DNA from: Xanthoparmelia taractica
Taxonomy: Eukaryota; Ascomycota; Lecanoromycetes; Lecanorales; Parmeliaceae
Direction of reading: 5' to 3'
NCBI GenBank assembly: GCA_033085395.1
Contig: MU853204.1
Coordinates: 1 to 64,000, forward strand
DNA length: 64,000 bases
A program made the position numbers and the translations under genes. The notes under the pieces were generated by a model, which saw only the letters and a list, made by a program, of their open reading frames with translations, did not search any database and was not told the DNA's origin. Positions 13,061-24,613 of this stretch are shown in pieces; the first letter of the stretch is position 1; the number at the start of each line of letters is the position of its first letter.

Positions 13061-16000
13061 ATTTCAAAAGAGTATTTAAATTATCTATAATAAGTCTTCG
13101 CTCTCTTCGAGAAGTATAATATCGCTATTAAATTAGTTAAGATTTTTTTAAGATATTCGTTAATAGCGTTATTAAGATAAAAGATAGATAATCTAGAGCT
13201 AAGTATCGCGAAAGAGAAACTTGTAATTATTATTAAGCTTAGCTTCTTTACTATCTTAAAAGATTTAAAGATATATTTAAAAATAATTAATTAATTTAGA
13301 AATTATATTTTCTATTATATATAAATAGTATAGTCGCTTTAATTAAAAAAGATTTTAATATTATATAACGTCTTTATTAAAAATAAGACTCGAAAGACGT
13401 TTAATAAAGAAAATCGCCCCGATATTTTTATCGAGAAAGAGATTTATATTTTCGAAAGACTATAGAAAATCTTTAAAGAGTTAATATTTCTCGTTTATTA
13501 TAATTCTAATTAATAATTATATATAAATGTTAACGCTTTTAAATAAGACTTCGACGTTATAACCTATTATATTAAGAATAATAAAACGATCTTTAATAAA
13601 GAAAATATCGAGTTTATTATATTTTTTTAATAAAGTATTAATTCTTATTAAGTCTCGCTATTAATTTATAAAATTAAAAATAATAGAATTAATATAACTA
13701 ATGCGAAGAATTAAATATTTTATCGTAATTTAGTATATCGACGCGATATCGAGTAAATTTCGAATAATAATATATACGAATTACTCGACGATAATCTTTA
13801 TAATTAAGTAAATTAAGATAATTTTTATTAATATTAATAAACTTAACTTACGATTAATAAGAGCTTCTATATACTTATCTTAATTTAATCTTAACGTATA
13901 ATATAAATCTAGAAAGCTTTACGTTATATCTAACGTTCTCTCTCAACTAAAGATAAAGAATATAAAAACACTTTAAATAAATAACGTGTTAAATAGCTTA
14001 ATATTCGACGACTTTAAGATAATATATTATATAATCTTAATTAAGATATCGAATAACTTTAAATTTAGACTAAAGCGAAGCTATATTAATAATAAGCGCT
14101 AGACTAAAATTCTTAAGATCTTGAAATTCGCTTAATTTATAATTAATAAATAAGATATAAAATAGTAATTAGAGAAATTACGATTTAAACTTCGTAACGA
14201 ATTTATCTATTTTACGAATAAAATTAACAATTAAAAACGACTATATATTTTTAAGACTTTATATAAGAAAGTCTTCGAGTTAATATATAATTATTATAAT
14301 TATAGTAAATTTTATCGTATATACGATCGCATCGTGAGCTCGTTATATCTACGAAAGCTATCTCGACGACTATAGAAATATATTTATTATTATTTAAAAT
14401 ATTAAGTTAATTAAATAAAGAGATATACGTCGTATAAATTATTACGCTTAATTACTTTCTTATCGACGTCTTTTTATATAGTAAAGATAAACTTTATTAT
14501 CGCTCTATTAAGTATATAAAGAAATAGCTACGACGCTATTCTCATTATTATATGTAAGTTTAATAAGAAATTATTTATCGTTCTCGAAAAAAATACCTAA
14601 AGCATCGCGAAATAGATCGATACGTTTCTCGTCTCGATAATAAGATATAACTAAAGAGTATCTTAAGCGATTATCTTTAATAGAGATAATAAGTTTATAT
14701 TAGATTTCTAAAAGATATTATTTATTAAATTAAATATTAAAATATTAATTTCTATAATATATTATTCTTAAATAGACGAATAATTAAAACGAATTAATTA
14801 AACGATAAAGATCGCTCTACGCTATTACTTAATTATAAACTCGAATAAAAACTTTATTAATATTCTACCTTATATATAGATTACTTTAAATAACTTATAT
14901 AACGCTTTTATCGACGCGATATTAAACGAGATTATATATAAATTTCGTATTAATAACGTCTTAGAATTATTAATTAATCTTTCTTCGAAGAATTTCTCTT
15001 AGCTTCGAGTAATAAAGCGAGAAGAGATCGAGGAGTTTATCGCTTAGGTTAACGCAATAGTTAAATACTATTACGATACGCGTTATATTAATATTATATT
15101 AAGAAAGAAGACTTATCTACGTTTAAATAACGATTATTCTATATTTAAATTATTAAATAAAAAATTATTAATTTAACGTATCGAATTATTCACGATTAAG
15201 CGTCGAGTAAGTCGTCTTATATACGAGCTAAAGTTATTACTAATTATAAAAATATATCTTATAGTATTAATAATATAATTAAAGTTTTATTCGAATAAGA
15301 AAGACTTATTTAGAAGAACTCGTAATTATAAATTATTATTCGTTCTAATAGAAAAATAGAAGAAGATTAACGAATATATTATCGATAGATTATTCGATAA
15401 GAAGATAGTTCGCGAAGGGCGCACTATCTAATAAAGTGAAGCGATTGAGAAGAATAATATAATATATAATACTTTATTAATAATCTTCAGAACGCTTTAA
15501 AAAAGGTCGAGAAATTCGAGATTAATATTCTTAATATCGTAAGACTATAACGCACTTATTAACGTTATATATCGATGAATATAATTATTTAGAAAGATTT
15601 TATTACTTTTTTATTAATAGAATAACGACGAGAAAGATCTCGAAGAATTACGAAATCTAAATTAATATTTAATACATCTATAACGTTCGCGATCTTTAAT
15701 ACGACCATTACTTTAGTAATAACGAACTCTAACGTTATTACTTCGTTAATTCGTCGTAGTGTTAGATTCAACTAGCTCATAAGACGTCGTTAAGCTAAAT
15801 AATAAAGAAAGCGAATATAGCTTTATTATTATTAGGGAACTACTTTATAATAGCTTTATATCGATATTACTACTCAAATTTACTAGCAAAATTTATTTAA
15901 ACGTTATATATGTCCCGTAACTTATAACTTATATACTTCTTACACTTATCTTACTTCTTATAACTTAATTATTATAATTCACCTTAGTTTTTATAACGAA

Positions 16001-16151
16001 TCTCTCTTCTTATAACTTACTACTTTTTACACTTATTTAATTTCTTATAAAATCGTATATAATTCTTATAATCTACCTCGCTAATTATAACTCGTTTCTT
16101 TATTTAGTCTATTAAATATCGAAATCACATTTAAACTAAAGACTCTTAATA

Positions 16152-16423
16152 CGGGTCGGAAAGGTGTGGTATATTTGATGGTATGGGACCAGTTTTTCGA
16201 ATACCATACCGAAAGGTATGAGATATCCCATACTCCCATTGGGTTTTTAATAAATATATTACGTAATATTTTTTTATATTCTTAAAACACGTAAAAAGCT
16301 TAAGCGAACGCTTATGTGATTATAAAATTCTATAAATAGATTAAAAAGATATAATTTTTTAAAAAAAGTTGAAAAAAAGTTGAAAACGACTATGTTTAAC
16401 AGATACCACACCTTTCCGACCCG
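16152..16423. mobile_element. MITE copy 1 (272 bp, TA target)
   Basis: A perfect 21-bp terminal inverted repeat, CGGGTCGGAAAGGTGTGGTAT, is present with its complement at the right end, flanked by TA on both sides (16,150-16,151 and 16,424-16,425). There is no coding capacity. An inner inverted pair (GGTATGG...CCATACC) lies near the left end. A copy of identical length and about 90% similar by eye lies at 54,976-55,247. TA duplication suggests mobilisation by a Tc1/mariner/pogo-type transposase; no such gene is in the window. It is inserted in element B1. Confidence 0.85.
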
Positions 16424-18400
16424 TAACTCTTAATATATCTTTCACGTTAATTAATTCTAGAAATAAAGGCGATAAATAATATATAAATAATCTATATGAA
16501 AGAATTAATAAATAGTCTATCGCTATCGTATCTCTCGAATAAGAATTTATATTTAATAGACGCTAAAGACGAGAATTATCTTAGAACGAATAATATTATT
16601 AAAACGAGTCTATTATTATTATAAAGTTATCTAAAGATTATAAATCGCTCTATTTCTTAAAGAGAATAGATTTAAGTGATACGTGAGTAGCTAAGATCGT
16701 GAGCTTGGAAATAAGCGGCGCGGAAAGAGCGAGATTATATTCTATTATATTCTTTATTAAAAACTTACGTATTAATTATATTAATAAAAATTAAACAGGG
16801 AAGATAAGAAGCGAGAATAATCTATTACGATATTAAGTAGTCTTCGAGATCTATTAAATATATGGAGACGAAGAAGTAATAAAAGGATTTTCTCTTATTT
16901 TAGCGAATATTAAGGCTTAAAAATATAAAAATTATAAATTAAGATTAGATTTATTATATAAAGATTAGAACTTAGAGTATAACTTTATCGTCGTAGCGAA
17001 ACGAGTTAAGATTATATATAATATACTTGAGATTAAGAGAATAGATACTATCTTACGTTTAATAACTACATTAATATTAAATAAGATTATTACTATCTTA
17101 AAGCGCTAGCTTTATTAATTCAATGCGGAGATCGACTCGAACTTTATCGATATTTTACTTAACGCTCGACGCCTATATAATACGAGATCTTCTTTATTTA
17201 AATCTCGATTAATCGATAATATAAGCGAAACACTCTTTAATAAGAGAGCGCGAATCTTTAAAATAAACGAATTTGCTATCTTTTTCGCTAAGAGCTATAT
17301 TTTCTTCTTCGTTAAGCTAAGTTTAATCTTATATATAAACGATCTTATAATTAGCTAAAAAGACGATAACGTTAAAGACTTTATCTTTCCTAGTCTAAAA
17401 GAGCTTTAATTATTATAATAATAATTATCTTAGTTTATTACGAAGATTAAATTATTATAAGTAAAAGCGCTTTAAGCGTAATTAATTACTATATAAATAA
17501 AGCTCGAAGATATTAAGAAGAAATTAAGTATAGCACGAAATAATTTAAAGATAATAGTTGAGAACCTAATTAGAATAGAGAGTAAAATTATTTTTCTTAT
17601 TATATATATTAAGAATCTACGCTAAATTACGAAGTAGTTTATAGAGAAGTTATAATATATAATTAAAGTGACTTTTTAATTTATAAGTTTAATATAAGTT
17701 AAAAATCTAATTAAGAAAGATAAGAATAGATATACGAAAGTTCTTTAATTCGTTATTATACTATTAATAAACATTAAGAATATCTTATAAAAGAATAATA
17801 ACGTTATAGCAAAGCTTCGCTTATACTTTTTAGCTTTAATTAAGCGACTTTTTAATAATAATAATAACTTTTAAAAATAAAAGATCTCTCGTAGCGATAA
17901 TCGCGTTAAACTATAGAAAGAGGAGAATATCGAGCTTAACGACACTAAAGAACCCGATAAAGATAAGAATTATTAACTATTCGACTCGTTATATTTTAGT
18001 AGCAACGATAATAACTCTAATATCGACTTATCTATCCCTTAATCACGAACACGATTAATATTAATATCTGCTTTATCGATGCTTATATTTATTATACTAT
18101 TATTAGGCGTACTCAAGTTTAAATTCCCTCGATCTCGAGTAGTCGCTGAATTGCTATTCGATAATCGTATTAATTCTCGGGCTATACGCTATTATATAAA
18201 TTATTAAGTTAACGTTTCGTGAGATACGCCGCGAATAATAAGAGATATTAAGGCGATATTAAAATAAGAGGCGAAGTATAGGATTTAGTTTATATTAGAA
18301 AGAAATATAATTAAGTTTAACGTAGATCTAAAGGATATTCACTAATTAAAGAACCCCGTTGGCCAGCGAGAACGCTAATTTTTTCCACTGCTCGGCAGAT

Positions 18401-18583
18401 TATTACGAATAGTACCTACCTAATACTAGCATCATGCTATATCTACCTAGTACTAGCATTATGCTAATATCGGTCGAGTATATCTATCAATCGTGACTAC
18501 CTATCAAGAGCGAGTAATATTTAAGTAGCAGTTTTCGTTAGAAGAAATAAATCATCTTTCACTCAACCTTTCAATGCTTAACA
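18401..18583 (+). repeat. 3' LTR of element B1
   Basis: This 183-bp LTR matches 636-818 over its full length, including the two 27-bp internal units, and is followed by ATAAC (18,584-18,588). Right after that duplication the sequence is element B2 in reverse orientation. Confidence 0.85.
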
Positions 18584-19876
18584 ATAACGATATTTTAAAA
18601 TATTATTAACTCTTTCTATTTATGACGATAAGTATATATATATATTAATAAAACTTATTATTAAAGTAATATACGACTTCGTAGTGACGATAGATAAATT
18701 TCTTTTATATAATAAAGTGAGCGTTAATATTATCTTCTTAAGACCTCTTATCTAGCTATTTATAGCTATCTAACTAATAAAGCGATTTCTTCTTATTTTC
18801 GAAAAGATTATTTAAAGTTTAATTATCGATTTCGAGAGTATTTATATTATTCTTTTTATTCTTATCTTTAAAATAAATAAATTAAAAACGTATTAAGTAC
18901 TTATTTTAATAAGATTAAAACGATTAATTATTTTAATTATTATAGATAAATTAATACGACTATCGATAGATTTAAGATTATTATTATATTTAGAACGAAT
19001 TTGACGCGTTTACGAATCTTATCGCTATCTATAAATAAGATTATTAAGATAATAAAAATAATAATTTATTTTGAGATTAACGAATAGAGTAAGTATCTCG
19101 CGAAGAATAAAATTTTTAAAAGATACGAAATAAGAGCTAATATAATTAAGTATAATAAGATTACTAATATTAATAATTATTATAATATAATTATTAATTA
19201 GAATTTAATACTTATTATTATTAATTATTAAGAGCGAGATTAATATTAATTATAGCTATTATTAAACTTATTTTTATAGAGTCGAGATTATTATCGCTAA
19301 TTGCGATAGATCTTCTATTAGATCTTCTTCTTTTCTTCGATCTCTTTTAAAAATTTATTTAGCGTAATCCACTTTATAAATTAATTAATATCTCGCTTTA
19401 ACGATAGATCGAGATTACGTTAAGTCTATATTAATTATTAAAAGATAAAATTAAAATTAAAATTCTTTATATATAATTAATTATAATTTAAATATAATTA
19501 GATAATTCTTTATTAAAGTTAATATTAAAGATATTAAAGCGTTTGTTAATTAGCGAACTAAGAGCGATAGAGTAATTCGATTTAAAGCGTTTCTATAATA
19601 TTAAGATTTACTATCTATCTATTTATTATAGCGTTAATCTCTTAAGTTTATTAAGCTCTTTTATATATTAAATAACAATAGAGTCGCGAAGATAGATATT
19701 TAAGTTAATATATATTAACTTTTTCTTTTTCGTTAGAATTATATTCTTTACTTATTTTATAAATAGATATTTATTACGATAATATATATTCTTATTTTTT
19801 TTATATTATAAGATTAATATTTATTAATAGAATTAAATATAAATTAAAGAAGTTAACATCTTATAATTATTATTAC

Positions 19877-20564
19877 GATATTGTTAGGCGATTATCACTG
19901 GGCCATAAGATCAAAAGCTTCGGGGATATCGCGCTTCATAGTGCGATGCCCCTATTAGGCCCTATAAGCCTTACAACTATTCCCCCCCTTTAAGTCCACG
20001 TCCTTATAAATCTCGAGAGATTCTAGACTACAAAAGAACTAATTCGAGAGAGATCGCCCCTAATTAACGAATCCGTATCGGGATCAACTAACTAACGCAA
20101 TACGCTATCGCATCCAGAGATCTCTATAAAATATAGACGATTACACGTCCCTATAATAAAGGTGTGTGAGATTAACACGTCACTATAGATGCCTCCCTTA
20201 AATTAGCGTAATACGCTTTTATCGCATTGTGTGCGAGATCGCCTTAGAGATTCTAACTAAACATATACGAATATATCTCACGCTAAAGATCTCTAAGAAT
20301 ATAGCGCTATAGAGATAATTTAAAGCGGAATTATCGCGCACACGCCAGCAAGAATATTAATAATTCTAAGTCCTCGATATACTCGAACTCTCGCAATTAG
20401 CGAATTATCCTCGTAATAAAGCCTCTGAGAATTAGCTAGGCCCTCGGAAATTAACGCGATACAATTATTAGATAACTATTATTGAGTTATAAGATTAGAA
20501 GCTTCGGGGATATCGCGCTTCATACTGCGATGCCCCTATTAGATTATATAAGCCTTATAGATAT
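19877..20564. mobile_element. TRIM-like mini LTR element (678 bp) with GATAT duplication
   Basis: Two 94-bp direct repeats, 19,882-19,975 (starts TGTTAGGCG, ends CCTTACA) and 20,466-20,559 (starts TATTAGATA, ends CCTTATA), bound about 490 bp of non-coding DNA. GATAT lies on both outer edges (19,877-19,881 and 20,560-20,564). The repeats differ almost only by C-to-T or G-to-A. The surrounding B2 sequence aligns with B1 up to these points and resumes after them, so this is a clean insertion. TG..CA ends, a 5-bp duplication, short LTRs and no coding capacity define terminal-repeat retrotransposons in miniature. I cannot recognise a primer-binding site or polypurine tract with certainty. Confidence 0.8.
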
Positions 20565-21441
20565 ATTATTATTACCGCTATTAAACGAATCTTAAGAATC
20601 TTATAAGTCTATTTACTTAATTAATTTAATAGAATCGATAATAAGAATATTAAATATTTAATAAAGTCGATATTAATTATATTAATCTATTTCTATAGAT
20701 CTATAGAATTATAATAAATAATCTTCTTCGCTAAAATATCGAATATTATAAATAATAAATTAAAAAGTAAAGAATATTCTAAGACGTTAAACAATATAAT
20801 AATAGATAAAAGCTACGACGAATTTATAATAGAAGAGATACTCGAAGAAGTCGAGAGTAATAATAAGATTAACGTATAATTAATAAAGAATAATAGTGCG
20901 AGTGTACGTAATTAGCGAATAATTTCTTTAAATCGTAATATTAATCGCTTAAAGCTTAACTTATTAATTACTTATAATAGAAAGTATTTCGACTCGTCGA
21001 GAAGAATCGATCTATCTCGACGATTTCTTAGAATATTAATATTAATATTTAATCGACGATTTCGATATTTCTTCGCTTATTTAAAATATCGTTAAATTAA
21101 ATATTTAATAATCTCTTTTATCTATTATTCGAGAATATTAAGATATTTATAATTTATTTAACTAAATATCTTAAATTATAGAATAAGTATTATTATAATT
21201 AGCTCTAGAAAGATAATAACGTTCTCGACTTATAAAGCGTGTCTAATAATATCTATTAGAGTAATTACGAGAGCTTTTTCGATTCTTCGAGAATACGTAG
21301 TATAAGTCTTTAAGAAAAGATAAGATATGTATCGTTAAAAGAGTAATAGATAGCGAATAGCTATTAAATATAGAACTAATATCTAGCAAGTAATTTATAA
21401 TACTCGCTATAGTAGAACGAAATTAATACGTTACTATTATT

Positions 21442-21584
21442 TACTAAGCATTAAAAAGTTGAATTATAAGATCATTGATTTCTTCTAACAAAAAACTACT
21501 ATCTAAATACTACTACTCAGGCCGAGACAATTACTAGTCACGATCGAGTTCGATATTATTATTAGGTAGATACTATTCGTAATA
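21442..21584 (-). repeat. 5' LTR of element B2
   Basis: Read on the minus strand it begins TATTACGAATAGTA and ends GCTTAGTA, like the B1 LTRs, and is followed by the same interior. It is 143 bp instead of 183 bp, having one rather than two of the 27-bp units plus further loss. It is therefore a different subfamily copy, or one that underwent repeat loss. Confidence 0.75.
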
Positions 21585-22640
21585 AAGCTTCTTTTAAGTA
21601 ATAAAATTAAAATAATTATTTAATATAATAGAATATAAAAGATATTTAAATAGTAGAATAATTAAAGAGTAAAAGAGAATTTTAAATAATAAGATAATCT
21701 CGAAGTATAGAGTAATCTTAAAGTATAGTGTAGCGAATTATAAAAATCTAGCGATCGAGAAAAATAGTAAAATTCTAGAAAGAAATAAGTGTAGAAAATT
21801 AATAGATTAGAAGTTTAAGAATAGATAACTTTAATACTTATCGAAATTAGTATAGAATAAAAAATAATTTTAAAATTAATAAATTCGAAAGAATTAATAT
21901 TTAAAAGCTATTAATTAAATTAAAATTAGCGATACTTAAGATTAATATCTTGAATCGAAATTAAAGACGTTACTATTAAATATTAAAGATATATAAATTT
22001 AGAAAATCTTAAATTCTAGCTAATAAAACGAGTAAAGAAAGTACTAAAGTTAAATCTTAATAAGTGTATTATGTGTGTATTCTTCTATCTAGAAATAACT
22101 CGATTAAGATACTTAAGAACGATAGAAACGACACTAGTATTTGCTTGGCATTCTAAATCTCTCGAATCTTAATAACTTACGTATAAAAATAATAATTTCT
22201 CAAAGTTACTAAGATTATATTCTTTATTATAAACTTATTTTTATAGATAACTAATAGTAAAATAAAAGATTTTAATAATAGTAATAATAATCTTAATAGT
22301 AATATTAGCTTTAATTAAAGTAAGTATCTAAAGTCTAATTTCGTTATTATAATTAATAATCTAAGCTTTATATATAAATATTTTAATATAAAGAATATAG
22401 AGAGAACTTCTTTCTATAATTACTCTGTGAACTATATATAGTAAAAAATTTAATAGAACTCTCTCTCTTTTCTCGTAGATTAATACACTTTAGTATTAAT
22501 AATTTAACGTCGCGACTCGCAATAAGACATATATACTTTTTATATATAACTGTAACGTCGCTATAATGCATATGTACTTCGTATATATACACTTCGTATG
22601 TATGCACCCCGCATATACAGCATTGATATCGCTACTAAGT
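21585..22640. repeat. AT-rich DNA of unknown origin at block edge
   Basis: The stretch is strongly AT-rich, with no legible retroelement motif and no LTR that I can pair inside the window. It is presumably an older decayed repeat into which B2 inserted. Toward the end, at 22,565-22,620, there are short iterations of a GCATATGTACTTCGTATATATAC-like word on the way into normal DNA. Confidence 0.5.
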
Positions 22641-23014
22641 AGAAAGCATTGATATTTAAGAAATTTGAAAGATTTGCCAAGCATGCCAAGAATGCCAAGA
22701 GTTTTAGCGCATGTGCAGGACTTTTGGTGCAGACCTCCGTAATCCCCAGTCTGCCACCTCAATGTTCCCCAAATCTTCACCGAGCCATTACCCATGGCCT
22801 ACCGCGAAACCGTTGTGTTCAAAAATGAGGAGAAGCCACTGTTGTCTAGCTATCGCAAGATATCGATTTGCCTTGTCCACGCTCTTGCCGTCGTACGCTC
22901 ACTTCTGTACTCTTTAACACTTAGGTCGATCACCCCCCACTTCTTGCTCTGTCCTTTAGAGTGCCTGCGATGCGCATGTGGCTGGAGAAGATCGTGAATG
23001 TCACCGTCTTGGGA

Positions 23015-23249
23015 TCAATGTTGCTGCGGGGAAGAGCTTTCCTAGCCATTTGTCAGTAAGCACCCACTACGCGTCCATTCTTTCGTGACAGTGAGGCATG
23101 GGAGTTGATTTTGGCATCTGCTCTCCGTATGCCAAGTTGGTGTGGGTCAGTGTTGCTCCGGAGAAAACTTCTCCTCTAGCAATTCGTAGCATTTGAAGAA
23201 TTAAGCAATCAATCCTATTACACGTCCATTCTTTCATGACAATGAGGTC
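23015..23249. repeat. Diverged direct duplication (period about 130 bp)
   Basis: Copy 1 (about 23,015-23,097) and copy 2 (about 23,147-23,249) share TCAATGTTGCT/TCAGTGTTGCT near the start and ACGCGTCCATTCTTTCGTGA / ACACGTCCATTCTTTCATGA near the end, with the spacing altered between. They lie in normal-composition DNA next to the AT-rich block. Function unknown. Confidence 0.55.
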
Positions 23250-23826
23250 TAGTCAGCTCCCGCTAAGAGAGTCGTGAGGCGGCCTTGCTTGGTCTCTGCC
23301 AAAGTGCGATATGCAATGAGCCGGTTCATTAGCGAACATCTTGCATGAAAGAAGGGAAATAATTCGCTGGAGTCTGCCTCGTACAAACCTCCAGAATCTA
23401 CCGGTTTCCGCCTCCTTAGAATAGAATAGAAAGATGCTAGGCATAGCATTTTCCTTTCATAGTGGCATGAAGGGCTTAAAGAAGGAAATAGCCAGCATTG
23501 GTTCCAGAAGAGTAAATAGTCTTTGTAGCTTGCTGGCTTCTGCGAACTCTGAGCACCTTGGATGGCAAATACCAGCGTTATCGAGACTCTCAAGCATTCG
23601 AGACAGATGCAGGACGCGAACTTCCTTGCGTCTTACCGATGCTTCATGGCACTACTGACGGTACTTGCCAAGAGAAGTTTGGGTACAAGTACAAGAGAAC
23701 CCCCTCTGGGCTGAATGAATTCAACCACGACTTTTGGGGCTAGACCATTGACACACCGATACCTACATCAATCTCAACGAACCTCTTCTTTTCGCTCAAG
23801 AATTTTACCATCAAAATCACGGAGTT

Positions 23827-24613
23827 GTAGGCCACTTCCACAGCTACACCCACCTTTTTCGTATTCTACAGCCTCACGTACAGAGGGGTCGCAATCACCA
23901 AATGGCGCTCGTCGATCGCCATCGCCTCGACAGGCGGAATTACATCCACCCCTCTTGCGCATTACCACCCCGCTGTTGGTCGCAGGAGCTCCAGTCCTAC
24001 CGGGCCGTTCGAACCTTAGCTCCACCATTCAAGACCTTGTCCGAAGCAATCTGGGCGACGTAGCAACAGGCGTGCTGAGACGACCGTCGGATGTCGAAGT
24101 ACAAAACTTCTCTTCGTGGGGTTACCAGGAGCTTGTGAAGATATCGCAGGACCTTTCGCCGGGGCAGGTCAGACCGGTGGAGCATCGGTTGTTGAAGGTA
24201 TCTGTCAGTATTTTTCGGCTGATGTCAACTACCTCCAAGGAATCCTTGCGGAAGCCCAGGCACATAGCGTCAATACTAGCTCTCCGTACGTTCCGGGAGG
24301 CCCGTCGCCGGACTGGGTAACCGCTTTGCCAGAGATCATTTTCAACGAACCGGGTTGGACGTTCTGGTTATATCAGTCACTCAAGACGGTGGGGTTTTGG
24401 TTAGGGAATCATCCATGGGACACGTTGACGTTGGAAATGTTGGTGACTGCTATCGTTCGGCAGCTAAGGAACAACGACGACAATGACGAGCAGCCACTGC
24501 CCTATGAGGGGGGCGACGAAGATCCCGACGTGCAGCATCGACAACCACATGAGGAGGGTGAGGATGAACCAGAACGGGACAATATTGCCCAGTCTGCCAT
24601 CGATTCTTACTAG
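23827..24613 (+). pseudogene. Possible protein-coding locus, decayed or with unresolved introns
   Basis: Base composition and protein-like text suggest coding on the plus strand, but no single frame carries it. One frame is protein-like at about 23,827-24,000 (containing TFFVFYSLTYRG), another at about 24,010-24,180 (containing TIQDLVRSNLGDVATGVLRR), and the first frame again from about 24,165 to TAG at 24,611-24,613 (containing VVEGICQYFSADVNYLQG and an acidic tail). Introns such as 24,198-24,259 (GT..AG) could join parts, but no arrangement gives a good ATG start and one smooth frame. I recognise no family. A frameshifted pseudogene at the edge of a RIP-affected block is as likely as a real multi-exon gene. 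Confidence 0.35.

Larger units (their letters stand above)
636..18583 (+). mobile_element. LTR retrotransposon B1 (Ty3/Gypsy type), RIP-degraded, carrying nested element A
   Basis: Two 183-bp direct LTRs (636-818 and 18,401-18,583), both starting TATTACG (ancestral TGTTACG) and ending CTTAAYA, are flanked by ATAAC duplications. Removing nested element A (8.47 kb with its duplication) leaves an element of about 9.5 kb. The interior is non-coding today. A reverse-transcriptase frame is still legible at about 12.7-13.06 kb, and that order (RT well inside the right half) fits a plus-strand Gypsy-type element. B1 sits in an opposite-orientation copy of its own family (B2). A 272-bp MITE at 16,152-16,423 is a further insertion into it. 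Confidence 0.85.
1..21584 (-). mobile_element. LTR retrotransposon B2 (Ty3/Gypsy type), minus strand, truncated by window edge and split by B1
   Basis: The LTR at 21,584-21,442 and the adjoining interior down to 18,589 are the reverse complement of B1 from its 5' LTR to about its position 3,000. The sequence at 635 down to 1 then continues the same element (for example the segment at 500-630 matches the complement of B1 near 3,010-3,150). B2 is therefore one element cut in two by B1 and its ATAAC target duplication. Its 3' part lies outside the window. It is strongly AT-biased throughout and has no intact frame. It also hosts the TRIM-like element at 19,882-20,559. Confidence 0.8.
1..22640. 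repeat. AT-rich, RIP-degraded repeat block (left)
   Basis: Almost the whole stretch is built from A and T with scattered CG-containing words, and it has no long open reading frame on either strand. Retroelement coding regions can still be read through as frames interrupted by TAA and TAG where CAA, CAG or TGG would be expected, which is the footprint of C-to-T / G-to-A repeat-induced mutation. Less mutated islands coincide with LTR ends, the piggyBac-type element, the TRIM-like element and the MITE. The block ends within about 100 bp near 22.6 kb, where composition becomes normal. The internal structure is given in the entries below. Confidence 0.9.

Noticed and set aside
22383..22795. Two minus-strand frames of 74 and 99 codons at the block edge
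   Set aside because: They run through AT-rich and TATA-like repeated words; their amino-acid text (Tyr/Ile runs) mirrors composition.
23249..23593. 114-codon minus-strand frame
   Set aside because: Low-quality protein text with an overlapping minus-strand alternative; nothing supports translation.
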